NCBI GenBank assembly: GCA_900546345.1
Contig: URCI01000057.1
Coordinates: forward strand, 1 to 18,178
DNA: 18,178 nucleotides
DNA from: an uncultured Prevotella sp.
Lineage (GTDB): Bacteria; Bacteroidota; Bacteroidia; Bacteroidales; Bacteroidaceae
Direction: 5' to 3'
Shown here: piece after piece, positions 6,741 to 16,167 of the stretch
How the letters are laid out: every line of letters begins with the position of its first letter
Numbering within the stretch: the first letter of the stretch is position 1
Program-made: the position numbers and the translations under genes
The notes under the pieces: generated by a model
Database searches by the model: none
What the model saw: the letters and a program-made list of their open reading frames with translations, nothing else
Told to the model about the DNA's origin: nothing

Positions 6741-6764
6741 TGCGGCAATACACACAATCGATAT

Positions 6765-9311
6765 ATGCAGAAGTACATTCATTGGGTTCTACTCTCACTA
6801 CTGCTGTTCGTGGTAACACCCAGTCATGCAGTGCTTAAGGAGCGCGACATCAACAGCTCGCTCTCTATTTTGCGTCAGGAACTATACTCCTATCGCCAAG
6901 ACTTAGAAAAACAGCAAAACGGACTGCGCATGCAACAGCAGATGGTCGTCAAGGAACTGATCTCTGTCGACAACCAAAGCCAGCAGAATGCCCTGATGCT
7001 CTATTCCCAAAAGGAAGGCAACATCTTTGATCTGACTTACGCCTGCCACGCCGCCACGGAACAGTACAAGCAGTTCCGGGACAACGCAGCACCTTTCCGC
7101 GACTATATCAACAACACCAATACGGAGGTCAGCCGCTATGACAGTCTGATCAACGACTTGAGTAACATGTACACCGGCGCACTGACGACCAAGGCAAAGA
7201 TCGACCGCAACGTATGTCTGACACTCGCCATCAACATCCGCCGCACACTGGCCGACAACAACGACCAGATGAAGCAATATATCGTGCTATACAACCGCAC
7301 CGAGGAAGGACTGAAAAACCTCAATGACTACGCCAACATGCGTTATGGCGAAATACAGCGAAGCATCTTCAACAATGGCGGCGAAAATTATATCACCATT
7401 CTCCGTAATCTTAGCAAAGAGTATAATATGACAGTCACCTCAGTGGTGATGAAGTACCGTCCCGTCCACCACGCACTCTCGGAATGGGATGGTCGGGTGA
7501 TCTTTGGTTTTTTCATTGCATTGTTCTTTGGTGTGTTGATAGCGGTAGGTCTGAACTATCTGCTCATCGGTTTTCTCTTCACCTATCTAGTCAGGCATGG
7601 AAAGATAGACTTCCTCTTCCAATGGATCGACAAGCGCAAGGCCGGCATGCTGGCCCAATCTCATTCTGGCAAAGAAGCCGACACGTCTAAGACCGTGGCA
7701 CAAGACCAGGATATGGTTCGCACAAAGGCATCCTTTACAGCCAAACGGCGTACAATCATTGCCACATCCACGGTGATCACATTCGCACTAATGCTGGGAC
7801 TACTCCGTCAGGCCATCTCTCAACACTTCTTCTTCATGGCTTCAGGCCTTTTAGTGGAGTTTGCCTGGCTCATGGCTGCCATTTTGCTTTCATTGCTGAT
7901 CCGGCTGGATGGCGAGCAGATCAAAAACGGCTTGCGCATCTATGCGCCGGTGCTGACCGTGTGTTTCCTGGTGATTAGCTTCCGCATCATCCTCATCCCC
8001 AACACACTCGTCAATCTGATCTTCCCGCCAATGCTGTTCATCTGCGCCCTCTGGCAATGGCGCATGGTAAACCGCTACCAAAAGAAGCTGCCCAAGAGCG
8101 ATGTCTTCTACACGACAATGTCACTGATCGTGTTTATCTTCAGCGTCATCGCATCACTGGTCGGATACGCCCTGCTCTCTGTGGAAGCGTTGATTTGGTG
8201 GACGATGCAGCTCACTTGTATCCTGACGATCACGTGCGCATCATCTTTGCTTAAAGGCTATGGCAACAACCCCCACCGTCGCTTTTTTGACAAAGAGACT
8301 TCGATCATGCGCACATGGCTGTTCCGCTTCTTCTACTATGCCCTGCTTCCAATACTGGGCGCCATCTCGATCATTGTATCTATTTATTGGGCCGCTGATG
8401 TGTTCAACCTCAGCGATACGACCCTCCATATCTTCAGCATGCGTCTGATCGACACCAAGAACTTCACATTCTCGCTTTTCAAGGCGGTACAGGTGATTGT
8501 CCTCTTCTACATCTTCTCTTATATCAGCCACACATCTCTTAACCTGCTGCATCACCACTTCGCACAGAGCGAGCACGATCATGCTATCGAGGAGAAAAGG
8601 CGAGAGGATCCGCAAGCGGTCGTCAGCCGTACGGCGATGTGGCGCAACGTCATTCAGGTGCTCGTGTGGGGTATCTGGCTACTCATCTCCATGAAGATCT
8701 TCAACATCGACAACTCATGGATCGTGGCTATCTCCGCCGGTCTGTCCACTGGTATCGGTTTCGCTATGAAGGACATTCTGGAGAATATCTACTATGGCAT
8801 CTCGCTCATGGCAGGACGCATCCGGGTCGGCGACTACGTCAGCATCGACGGCATGCGCGGCACGGTGCGCAATATCTCCTACACCTCGACGATGATCGAA
8901 GCCCTCGACGGCAGTATCATCTCGTTTCAAAACTCGCAGCTCTTCACCAAGAACTACAAGAACCTGACAAAGAACCACGGTTACGAGCTTGCTGTCATTC
9001 CCGTCGGCGTGGCATACGGCAGCAACGTCGCTGAGGTGAAGGAGCTGGCCGCTGCCGCCGTAAAGCGCATCGAACGGAAGAACTACATCAAATACATCAA
9101 TACGGTCTTCGTCAACTTCGGTGACAACTCCATCGACTTCAAGGTGCTCGCATGGGTCGACTCGCGCAAACAGATCTACGCTACAGGTGAGATCTACGAG
9201 GCACTGTACAACACACTCAACGAGCATCATATCGAGATACCGTATCCTCAACGCGATGTGCACATCAAGAGCGACAGCACCATGACGCTGAAAGAGGCCC
9301 CGAAAGCATAA
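6765..9311 (+). CDS. Large MscS-family mechanosensitive ion channel
   Basis: An 848-aa inner-membrane protein. Residues 1-22 are a signal peptide (ending PSHA). Residues 25-240 form a periplasmic helical, coiled-coil-like domain rich in Gln and Asn. About ten or eleven membrane helices follow (near 246-276, 328-347, 353-379, 392-410, 414-431, 447-470, 474-495, 517-541, 569-588, 626-645, 650-682). The last is the Gly/Ala-rich pore helix (AISAGLSTGIGFAMKDILEN), followed by the beta domain (IRVGDYVSIDGMRGTV, LDGSIISFQNS) and the cytoplasmic vestibule ending EIPYPQRDVHI. The family opens under membrane tension to release solutes on hypo-osmotic shock; the long N-terminal part resembles MscK/MscM-type members. 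I chose the ATG at 6765 because it gives a clean signal peptide and an upstream TTG lies in the promoter. Single gene, with terminator at 9354. Confidence 0.93.
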   Translation: MQKYIHWVLLSLLLFVVTPSHAVLKERDINSSLSILRQELYSYRQDLEKQQNGLRMQQQMVVKELISVDNQSQQNALMLYSQKEGNIFDLTYACHAATEQYKQFRDNAAPFRDYINNTNTEVSRYDSLINDLSNMYTGALTTKAKIDRNVCLTLAINIRRTLADNNDQMKQYIVLYNRTEEGLKNLNDYANMRYGEIQRSIFNNGGENYITILRNLSKEYNMTVTSVVMKYRPVHHALSEWDGRVIFGFFIALFFGVLIAVGLNYLLIGFLFTYLVRHGKIDFLFQWIDKRKAGMLAQSHSGKEADTSKTVAQDQDMVRTKASFTAKRRTIIATSTVITFALMLGLLRQAISQHFFFMASGLLVEFAWLMAAILLSLLIRLDGEQIKNGLRIYAPVLTVCFLVISFRIILIPNTLVNLIFPPMLFICALWQWRMVNRYQKKLPKSDVFYTTMSLIVFIFSVIASLVGYALLSVEALIWWTMQLTCILTITCASSLLKGYGNNPHRRFFDKETSIMRTWLFRFFYYALLPILGAISIIVSIYWAADVFNLSDTTLHIFSMRLIDTKNFTFSLFKAVQVIVLFYIFSYISHTSLNLLHHHFAQSEHDHAIEEKRREDPQAVVSRTAMWRNVIQVLVWGIWLLISMKIFNIDNSWIVAISAGLSTGIGFAMKDILENIYYGISLMAGRIRVGDYVSIDGMRGTVRNISYTSTMIEALDGSIISFQNSQLFTKNYKNLTKNHGYELAVIPVGVAYGSNVAEVKELAAAAVKRIERKNYIKYINTVFVNFGDNSIDFKVLAWVDSRKQIYATGEIYEALYNTLNEHHIEIPYPQRDVHIKSDSTMTLKEAPKA

Positions 9312-9353
9312 AGGAGGTCCTACCCTACAGAGTTCATCACCTTTATATATAAT

Positions 9354-9398
9354 AAGGAGGGAGACGACAAACACATATCGTCTCCCTCCTTTGTTTTT
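9354..9398 (+). terminator. Terminator of the MscS-family gene, possibly bidirectional
   Basis: A perfect 14-bp stem (9354-9367 with 9378-9391, AAGGAGGGAGACGA arm), a 10-base loop and a T-rich tail TTGTTTTT (9391-9398). On the minus strand it could also end the convergent PUL transcript, although the tail there (TTATTATATATAAAGG) is weaker. Confidence 0.88.
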
Positions 9399-9425
9399 AA
9401 CCGCAGGTCTACTTTCGAGGTCTTC

Positions 9426-9448
9426 ACCAAAGCCTGCACAGCTTTGGT
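9426..9448 (-). repeat. Small hairpin after the GH31 gene
   Basis: ACCAAAGC (9426-9433) and GCTTTGGT (9441-9448) form a perfect 8-bp stem with a 7-base loop, about 30 bases past the GH31 stop codon. No U-run follows on the minus strand, so it is more likely a 3'-end stabilising hairpin than a terminator by itself. Confidence 0.5.
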
Positions 9449-9478
9449 TACAAAGATCCCTCAGTAATACTCAGTCCT

Positions 9479-12427
9479 TTATAATTTCACAACAACGCGG
9501 TTGCCTTGGTACTTAACCAACCGTCCTTTGACAGCATGGTCAATGTCTACGCCCTGGGCATGTTCCGGACTGACAAGCACCACGTTGAACTTACGGTTCT
9601 TCAGCATACCATTAAACGATCCCTTGCGCGCACCAATCGTCAATGTATGTGTACGGTCATTCCAAGTCATCGGTATGGTAGCATAACGTCCCTTTTCATA
9701 GTTGTAATTGGTATTCTCATCCTCATAGAGCGTGAAACTACCATCATGACCGGCGAAGACATAGAGATCGATAGTTTCAGCCGGCTTTTCGTCACTCCAT
9801 TCCATCTCTGGTCCTACTGGCAGCAGACTGCCTTCAGGCACAAAGACAGGAATGCGCTCCAGCGGGGCTTCGGCAGTGAGAGTTTGTCCTCCGGTATAGT
9901 GCTTACCGGAAAGAAGGTCATACCAGCCACGCTGAGCGGGCAGATAGACCTCGCGGCTACGCTGCTGATACTTCGCCACGGGGCAGGCCATGAGCGAAGG
10001 ACCGAACATCCACTGATCCTTGATATCGTAGACATTGTTGTCACCGTTGAAGTCCATCACCAGCGCACGCATCATCGTGTAGTCATTGAAGTGTACGGCG
10101 CCAGCCAAAGAATAGATGTAGGGCATCAGACGATAACGCAGGCGGTCATACCACACGATTGCCTTGTAGGCAGGATGCGATTCCGGAGCGATGTTCCAAA
10201 CCTCACGCAGCGGCCACTGACCATGTGTACGGTAGAGTGGAATGAAGCATCCAAACTCATTCCAGCGTGCCTGCAATTCACGCCATTCCTTCAAGTCGGC
10301 ATTTTCCTTACCTGTTTGGTCAAAGACCTGCTGGGCTTTCACATAGCGGTTCTCCACCGAGAAGCCACCTTGGTCCATACCCCAGAAAGGCAGTCCAGCC
10401 AAATTATAGTTCATTCCGGCCGTCATCTGTGCACGCATGTCTTCCCAGCGTGTGCCAATGTCGCCGCTCCATGTCGCTGTGGAATAGCGCTGCTCACCGG
10501 CAAAGCCACTTCGTGTGAGTAAGAAGACGCGTTGGTTGGGATTGACTTGACGCTGTCCGTTATAGATCGCGTCAGCATTGACGAGAGAGTAAGCGTTAAA
10601 GTACTCAGTAGCAGAGCCCAAAGCTGTCGCTCCGCAGAGCGCCTTGCGATACCACATCGGCGTACAGTCGCGCACGTTTGGTTCCGAGGCATCCATCCAC
10701 CAAGCATCAATTCCGAAATGATACTTCGAGTAAAGATTCTCGTCCATCTGCCGCCAAAACATCTTGCGAGCCCCGTCGGCATAGGCATCGTAGAATGAGT
10801 TCATATAACCAGGGCCTACCCAGTCACGGATGGAATCGGCGATGCTCTGGTGATACATCCAGCCTTTGGCATCAAGTTCCTTATAGTTCGTTGTGTTGGG
10901 ATAGAACTTTGGCCACACCGAGATCATGAAGCGTCCGTGCATCTGGTGCACACTGTCGAGCATCGCCTGCGGGTTGGGATAACGCGAAGCCTCGAACTGA
11001 TGACTGCCCCATTGGTCATCAGCCCAGTAGTTCCAGTCCTGCACGATATTGTCCACAGGGATATGACGGCGACGGAACTCAGCGAGTGTCTTCTCAATGT
11101 CGTCACTTGTCCTATAGCGTTCACGGCTCTGCCAGAAGCCCAGTGCCCATTTGGGCAACACCTGTGCCTTACCGGTCAGTGTGCGGTAACCATGGATGAT
11201 CTCGTCGGTAGTGTTTCCGGCAATGAAATAGTAGTCGAGATCCTTGGCCATCTCGTTCCACACAGTCAGCTTCTGCTGTTGAGCCTCACTCCGGGGAGGT
11301 GCCACTCTCAACGCGCAATACGACACATCACCGTCAGGCAACCAGTCGATGAGCAGTTTCACCTTCTGTCCGGCTTTCATCGAAACGTTGAACCGGCAAG
11401 CGTTAGGGTTCCATGCCTGACGCCAATGTTCGGGCACAACCTCCTTGCCGTCGACATATACTTTGGTGTATCCGGCATAGTAGAGATTGAAATGATAGTC
11501 GTTGTCAACGGGTGCCTCCAGGTATCCCTCATAGGTCACATGGGCACCGTTGAGTTTGAAGCCTGCCGGCAGATGGCTCACGTCGCCGTCGCTGTTGCGC
11601 TTCAACGCCAAAGCGGGCAAGCTCACCTCGTAGCAGATGCTGTCCTCGGCACGTGTGATGGTCTTGCCGTCACGGTCGGTGTAGGTGCCGGTCAGGTTTC
11701 CAGCCACTCCGTTCTTGTCGTAGAGGCGGAAAGCACGGTTCAGCGGTAAGTTCTCACCGGGATTGCCAAAACGACAATAACTGTAAGAGTCCCACAAGAT
11801 GCCATAGCCTTTGTTGCTCACCACAAAGGGCACGCTGACCTTGGTGTTGTACTGATAGAGTTCCTCGTTCAGCCCTTTCATGTTCAGCTCATTGGCCTGG
11901 TGCTGTCCGAGTCCATAAAGAGCTTCGCCTTTGTTGTCGGCGAAGCGCAACAGCCACGTCCATCCGTGCTTCTGCGCATCGGTGAGATGGCTGTCCACGC
12001 CAATCTCTCGCTCAGGCACCGTATAGGGGAAGAGTTGTTTGCCCCCAGTGTCCTCAGTGAGGATCTGTCTGCCGTTCTCGTCGTAGAAGCGGACGAGTCC
12101 CGTCTGTTTGTCGACTTTCGCAACGACGGCCGACGTGTTGATCTTTACGTCGCGACTGTCCTCCGATACAGAATAATTAAAGGAGGGCTTCGGCTGTTTC
12201 ACGATGATGAGGCTCTGCTTCTCAGGGAAAGTCTTCTCGCGGGTAGCCTCCACACGTATGATTTTCTTGCCGATGACCTGCAGACGCACCCATTGCGGGT
12301 CGTTGGGACCGGGATGGGCAACCTCCACGGTAATGAAGTTGCCGCTACGCGTAAACGACGCTGCGGACAAGCCCATGCTGGCGAGCAGCATCAGGGCGGC
12401 AATCAAGTATTTGTGACGAATGTGCAT
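9479..12427 (-). CDS. GH31 glycoside hydrolase with PA14 insert, probable alpha-xylosidase
   Basis: A 982-aa secreted enzyme. Residues 1-22 are a signal peptide (ending GLSA) without a lipobox, so it is probably periplasmic. An N-terminal beta-sandwich (25-240) is interrupted by a PA14 domain at about 285-378 (AGFKLNGAHVTYEGYL, VYVDGKEV). The (beta/alpha)8 barrel at about 425-760 carries the nucleophile Asp579 in WWMDASEPN and the acid/base Asp656 in WSGDI. C-terminal beta domains complete the GH31 plan. Family members with this PA14 insertion and length, such as the alpha-xylosidases of Cellvibrio and of the Bacteroides ovatus xyloglucan locus, remove terminal xylose from xyloglucan oligosaccharides; alpha-glucosidase activity is the main alternative. 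It is the last gene of the operon, 49 bases after the GH5 stop, and ends before a shared terminator region. Confidence 0.9.
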   Translation of the reverse strand: MHIRHKYLIAALMLLASMGLSAASFTRSGNFITVEVAHPGPNDPQWVRLQVIGKKIIRVEATREKTFPEKQSLIIVKQPKPSFNYSVSEDSRDVKINTSAVVAKVDKQTGLVRFYDENGRQILTEDTGGKQLFPYTVPEREIGVDSHLTDAQKHGWTWLLRFADNKGEALYGLGQHQANELNMKGLNEELYQYNTKVSVPFVVSNKGYGILWDSYSYCRFGNPGENLPLNRAFRLYDKNGVAGNLTGTYTDRDGKTITRAEDSICYEVSLPALALKRNSDGDVSHLPAGFKLNGAHVTYEGYLEAPVDNDYHFNLYYAGYTKVYVDGKEVVPEHWRQAWNPNACRFNVSMKAGQKVKLLIDWLPDGDVSYCALRVAPPRSEAQQQKLTVWNEMAKDLDYYFIAGNTTDEIIHGYRTLTGKAQVLPKWALGFWQSRERYRTSDDIEKTLAEFRRRHIPVDNIVQDWNYWADDQWGSHQFEASRYPNPQAMLDSVHQMHGRFMISVWPKFYPNTTNYKELDAKGWMYHQSIADSIRDWVGPGYMNSFYDAYADGARKMFWRQMDENLYSKYHFGIDAWWMDASEPNVRDCTPMWYRKALCGATALGSATEYFNAYSLVNADAIYNGQRQVNPNQRVFLLTRSGFAGEQRYSTATWSGDIGTRWEDMRAQMTAGMNYNLAGLPFWGMDQGGFSVENRYVKAQQVFDQTGKENADLKEWRELQARWNEFGCFIPLYRTHGQWPLREVWNIAPESHPAYKAIVWYDRLRYRLMPYIYSLAGAVHFNDYTMMRALVMDFNGDNNVYDIKDQWMFGPSLMACPVAKYQQRSREVYLPAQRGWYDLLSGKHYTGGQTLTAEAPLERIPVFVPEGSLLPVGPEMEWSDEKPAETIDLYVFAGHDGSFTLYEDENTNYNYEKGRYATIPMTWNDRTHTLTIGARKGSFNGMLKNRKFNVVLVSPEHAQGVDIDHAVKGRLVKYQGNRVVVKL

Positions 12428-12476
12428 GATGATATTTAGATGATGATTGTATTGCTATTTCTAAAGGACCGTCAGT

Positions 12477-13925
12477 TCAGTCCTTGACATATTTTCTGCC
12501 CTGAAACAAGTAGATGCCCCTCGGCAGACCGGCCTCCCGAATGTTGCTCACATGGGTTTTGACGATGCGCCCGCAGAGGTCATAGACGTTGTCCTCGCTG
12601 CTTCCCCCAGCGGAGACGAGGCTGATGGCTGTCGTGGGCGGTGCCGGAAAAGTACTCTCGTAGTCTTTCTTCGCCTCACCTACGCCTGCTGTGATACCGC
12701 TTAAATCATACTGATCGAAGACCGAACCGTCGCGGCGATTGATAACGGTCAGCGTGTTGGAGCCCGTGGCGTTGGTGTCCCACACAAAGGGGATGACACC
12801 GCCACGCATCGCCTCAGCGGTGACCAGCTGATACCAGTATTGTCGGCTCTCGTCGTGCTTGGCCTGCGTACCCTCCGAAGCTGACAAGGTGCGACGGATG
12901 GCACCATACTCTCCAAGGATAACGGGATAGCCCTTGGCGACAAAGGCCGTGTTGAGATCGGCGAAACTGTTCTTGATTGACTGTTCATCCTGGGTGGTGG
13001 AGATCTTAGTAGCCCGCTTCGGTCCATGTCCCACCCAATAGTAATAGGCCGTCGCAGCATCCTTGTTCTGACAGAAGTTATACGGCTCATAGCAGTGAAT
13101 CTCTACCATCAGCCGGTCTTTAGCCGTGTCGCTGATTCGACTGGCATCGAAGTGCTTCACCGTATAGCTGATGGTTGTCATCGGTCCCTGCACCACAAGC
13201 ACACGTCTGGCATTGTTGCCGCCCGTCGCTCTGACAGCGTCGACAAAGACATTCTCGTAGTCGATGAGCCGCTCGGTGAACTTCGTGAGGTCTTCGTCGG
13301 AGGGTTTCCACTGGTTGCTCAGCATCAGCGAGCCCTTGGCTTCGGGGCTTGCTCCACCCACGCCCGGCTCGTTGAGGCCTGCAAAGATCACGCGCTCGTC
13401 ATAGTCCTTGAGCGCATTGGCGATGTTGGTCCACAGTTTGCGGAGCTGCTCCTTCTTGGCACTGACATCGGCTCCGGTGGTGAATCCGTCGTACTCCAGC
13501 CAACCGCCGTCCCAATGATCGTTGATGATGACATAGAGTCCGGCGTTGATGCAGTAGTCGATGATCTCCTTGACACGGTTCATCCACGCCGGGTCGATGG
13601 TCATCGCAGCCTTGTCCGCTATATGTCCCATCACCCACGCGCAGGGGATGCGCACGCTTTTGAAGCCTTTCGCCTTGACGGCGTTGAGAATCTCCTGCGT
13701 GGTCTTGGTCGGTTGCCACGAGGTTTCAGAAGCCACACCGGCGTTATTGGTGAAGTTGTTGGCACTGCTGCCGGTCTCCAATGTGTTGCCGATGTTCCAT
13801 CCGGGAGCCATATAGTGCGCCATCTGTGCGGCGGTGAGATCCATCGTCTTCATGCCGGGATGATCCTGAGCGAAGGCAGTGGTGAGAGAGCCTGCAAGGA
13901 GCAGGGTGAGATAGAGTTTCTTCAT
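12477..13925 (-). CDS. GH5 endo-glucanase with type IX secretion sorting domain
   Basis: A 482-aa secreted enzyme. A signal peptide (MKKLYLTLLLAGSLTTAFA) precedes a GH5 (beta/alpha)8 barrel. Hallmarks are GWNIGNTLE, the Arg of SVRIPCAW, INDHWDGGWLEYD, the acid/base Glu186 in GLNEPG, IHCYEPYNFC and the nucleophile Glu339 in ILGEYGA. The C-terminal part (about 430-482) matches a T9SS type A sorting domain (NVYDLCGRIV, then LPRGIYLFQGRKYVKD), which would send the enzyme across the outer membrane to the cell surface. It should cut beta-1,4-glucan backbones; with the PA14-type GH31 next door, xyloglucan is the favoured substrate, but cellulose or mixed-linkage glucan are possible. I prefer the Met at 13925 over one at 13934, because MKK begins a normal signal peptide. 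Cotranscribed with GH31. Confidence 0.88.
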   Translation of the reverse strand: MKKLYLTLLLAGSLTTAFAQDHPGMKTMDLTAAQMAHYMAPGWNIGNTLETGSSANNFTNNAGVASETSWQPTKTTQEILNAVKAKGFKSVRIPCAWVMGHIADKAAMTIDPAWMNRVKEIIDYCINAGLYVIINDHWDGGWLEYDGFTTGADVSAKKEQLRKLWTNIANALKDYDERVIFAGLNEPGVGGASPEAKGSLMLSNQWKPSDEDLTKFTERLIDYENVFVDAVRATGGNNARRVLVVQGPMTTISYTVKHFDASRISDTAKDRLMVEIHCYEPYNFCQNKDAATAYYYWVGHGPKRATKISTTQDEQSIKNSFADLNTAFVAKGYPVILGEYGAIRRTLSASEGTQAKHDESRQYWYQLVTAEAMRGGVIPFVWDTNATGSNTLTVINRRDGSVFDQYDLSGITAGVGEAKKDYESTFPAPPTTAISLVSAGGSSEDNVYDLCGRIVKTHVSNIREAGLPRGIYLFQGRKYVKD

Positions 13926-13956
13926 ACTGATCAAATCAAATTAGCCTATTGCAAGT

Positions 13957-14004
13957 ATATGAATGGACTGGTTGTCATGGATAACGCACCAGTCCATTCC
14001 ATAT
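13957..14004. repeat. Inverted repeat between the second lipoprotein and GH5 genes
   Basis: GAATGGACTGGT (13961-13972) pairs perfectly with 13988-13999, and ATAT on both sides extends the stem past a single-base bulge. The loop is 15 bases. On the minus strand no U-run follows, so this is an intercistronic hairpin and not an ordinary terminator. It could protect or mark a cleavage point in the operon mRNA. Confidence 0.8.
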
Positions 14005-14020
14005 TATTCATTTTCTGAGA

Positions 14021-16114
14021 TTAATGGAGCTTTCCGGGGGTCTCCACACTGTTGATGGTGACCTTCACCTTTGTGGGATCGACGAGATCCTTCCACAGGT
14101 CGTAGAGCTCAACAGCCCACACCACAGCGCCCTGGCACTCACCGGGCAGCGTAGCGAAGACGCTATAGGTGCCGTCTCCCTTAACGGTAGCTCGGCCGAA
14201 GCTACTGCCGCCCCAGTAAGAAGGATTCCTGTCGGCGTCAGCATAGCTCAGCTCGGTCTTATAGTTCTTGGAAGCACCAGCCTTGAGATTGCCGTCGATA
14301 CCTTTGATCGTGAAGTTGACGATCATATTACCGGCGAAGTGCAGGTTCGAGGCGTCAACGCCGTTCTTCTTGGTATTGCCGTACTCATTGTAGATCTCGA
14401 TACGTCCGTCTGTGCCATTGCCGTCTTTGTTGACAAACTCCGTCTTGGAGTAATCCATGCTAAACACAGGGTCGGGGTCGAGCGCAATGTTGACGATCTC
14501 GGCTTTCACCTTTGAAGCATCCACGAGATCCTTGGCCAGATCCTTGATGTCAACACAGAAGACGACAGCTCCGTCGGCCGTGCTGCCACCTGTATCCATC
14601 CATACGGTGTAGGTACCGTCACCCGTCACTCGGGCATCATACTTGTCGCCGGTGAGACCCGAGAAGTGAGAAGGATCCCAAGAAGCGTCAGCATATTCCA
14701 GTCCAGCAATGTTTTCTTTGGCAGCTCCACTCTTGTAATTGTCATTAAGACCACTGATCTTGAAGGTGACTGCCATCGTTTTGTTGAAGCGAATCGAAGA
14801 AGGATCGATGACAGAGTTGCCCTTTGTAGAGCCATATTCGTTGTAGATCTCTATACGGATGCGGCCGTTATCTTCCAAGTCACCCACGGTGAGCTTGCCC
14901 GATCCGTTAGGTTTCAGTTCTGAGTAGGGGCGCACGGTACGGAGGCAGACGCCATAGTGACGCAGTGAGTTGCCGTTTTTCACGATACCATTGCCGTCGA
15001 AGGTCAGCGTGTTGGCATAGTTGCCGTCGACCTTGCTCACGTTTCCGGTCCAATAAAAAGCCTTGCCGTCATCGATGATCTCCTTGCCGTCGCGGTAACC
15101 GGTATAGGGCAGGAAGATCGAATTACCATTGGCACCCGTGAAGCGAATACCTTTCACACCATTGACGGTTGTGACAGTTTTCTTGGTTTTCTCAATGAGT
15201 TCCTTGACCTGATCGAGTGTCGGCATCTGAGAATAGAAGGGGAAGGTGCCGTCGATGTCAAGATTATTAGTGATATCGAGTTCCGTATTGGCGATGTCTC
15301 CCGTTGAGTAGTCGGCGTTGTCCTTGGAGTACTGTTCGGCTGTCTTGTCGCCGTAGCCGAAGTACGCACCCACGCCTTCCTCGCTCTCCGCACCAATGTT
15401 GCATTTGGCCCAAGTGACGCTGAGTCCTAGATCCACATATTCCATGGTCTGCGTCTTGGTGGTCAGTTGCTTCACTGGTCCATAGACATATCCGTCGCCG
15501 ACTTTGACGAAAGCCTTATAATAATAGGTGGTGCCGGGCAGCAGCCCGCCCACTGTGGTAAGATCAAAGTCGCGCGCATCGGAGAGCAGATCTTTGCTCA
15601 TCCCTATCTTCATGCCTTTCTCCACCGTGCCAAGGCCTTCGAGTCCGGAAAAAGAGGCAGAGAAGGTAGCCTTGGTGTAGCTGATGTCAGTGGCGTCGAG
15701 TGTCTCGGCTTTGGCATCCGTGGCGATGAAGGTCTTCACCTCACCGTATTTATATACTTTGTTCTGCAAGCACACATAGGTGGCATAGTGGTATGTGGTA
15801 CCCGTATGCAGCCCCGTGAGGCTGGCACGAATGGTATCTGACGAGAGCGAGCCCGCCACCTTGGTGCCACCCGACGTAGGATCGTCAGCAGTAGAGTACA
15901 TCACACCAACCTCATAGCTCGATGGATCTGCCGAAGAAAGATCGTCGACGGTACCATCAATGGCGGCGCTCACTGCCGTCACACTGGCGTCGCCCGTGGT
16001 GATGGAGGTGACGAGCGGCGTAGTCGATGCCGAGTAGTCATCATCGTCGGAACAAGCTGTGACCAGCATCGTGCAGGCCATCAGGGCAAGTCCGGGTATA
16101 TAGCTAAGTTTCAT
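14021..16114 (-). CDS. Surface glycan-binding lipoprotein with duplicated C-terminal module (SusE position)
   Basis: About 697 aa. The signal peptide ends in lipobox VTAC, and the lipidated Cys is followed by SDDDDYS, an acidic run that in Bacteroidetes exports lipoproteins to the cell surface. Positions counted from the first Met at 16117 show two fibronectin-III/Ig-like domains (34-133 and 134-222), a domain of the FISUMP-like type (225-400; EYVDLGLSVTWAKCNIGA ... HYGVCLRTVRP), and two homologous modules at 418-545 and 570-694 (both with EIYNEYG, YADA, GDGTY, KDLVD and KVK motifs). The architecture and operon position fit a PUL surface glycan-binding protein in the SGBP-B/SusE role, which holds polysaccharide for the GH5 enzyme and the SusCD importer. 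The ligand is inferred from the neighbouring enzymes, not seen. Two Met codons (16117, 16114) are adjacent. Confidence 0.85.
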   Translation of the reverse strand: MKLSYIPGLALMACTMLVTACSDDDDYSASTTPLVTSITTGDASVTAVSAAIDGTVDDLSSADPSSYEVGVMYSTADDPTSGGTKVAGSLSSDTIRASLTGLHTGTTYHYATYVCLQNKVYKYGEVKTFIATDAKAETLDATDISYTKATFSASFSGLEGLGTVEKGMKIGMSKDLLSDARDFDLTTVGGLLPGTTYYYKAFVKVGDGYVYGPVKQLTTKTQTMEYVDLGLSVTWAKCNIGAESEEGVGAYFGYGDKTAEQYSKDNADYSTGDIANTELDITNNLDIDGTFPFYSQMPTLDQVKELIEKTKKTVTTVNGVKGIRFTGANGNSIFLPYTGYRDGKEIIDDGKAFYWTGNVSKVDGNYANTLTFDGNGIVKNGNSLRHYGVCLRTVRPYSELKPNGSGKLTVGDLEDNGRIRIEIYNEYGSTKGNSVIDPSSIRFNKTMAVTFKISGLNDNYKSGAAKENIAGLEYADASWDPSHFSGLTGDKYDARVTGDGTYTVWMDTGGSTADGAVVFCVDIKDLAKDLVDASKVKAEIVNIALDPDPVFSMDYSKTEFVNKDGNGTDGRIEIYNEYGNTKKNGVDASNLHFAGNMIVNFTIKGIDGNLKAGASKNYKTELSYADADRNPSYWGGSSFGRATVKGDGTYSVFATLPGECQGAVVWAVELYDLWKDLVDPTKVKVTINSVETPGKLH

Positions 16115-16167
16115 CATCTTATTGTTGTTTTAAAGAATTATTATTTTGTCTGCCTTTCCTTTTCTTC

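Noticed and set aside
6738..6764. TTG start nine codons upstream for the MscS-family protein
   Set aside because: It lies within the -7 promoter box and would spoil the signal peptide; the ATG at 6765 fits.
9309..9325. AAGGAGGTCCT motif right after the channel gene stop, resembling a ribosome site
   Set aside because: No gene starts behind it; the terminator follows directly.
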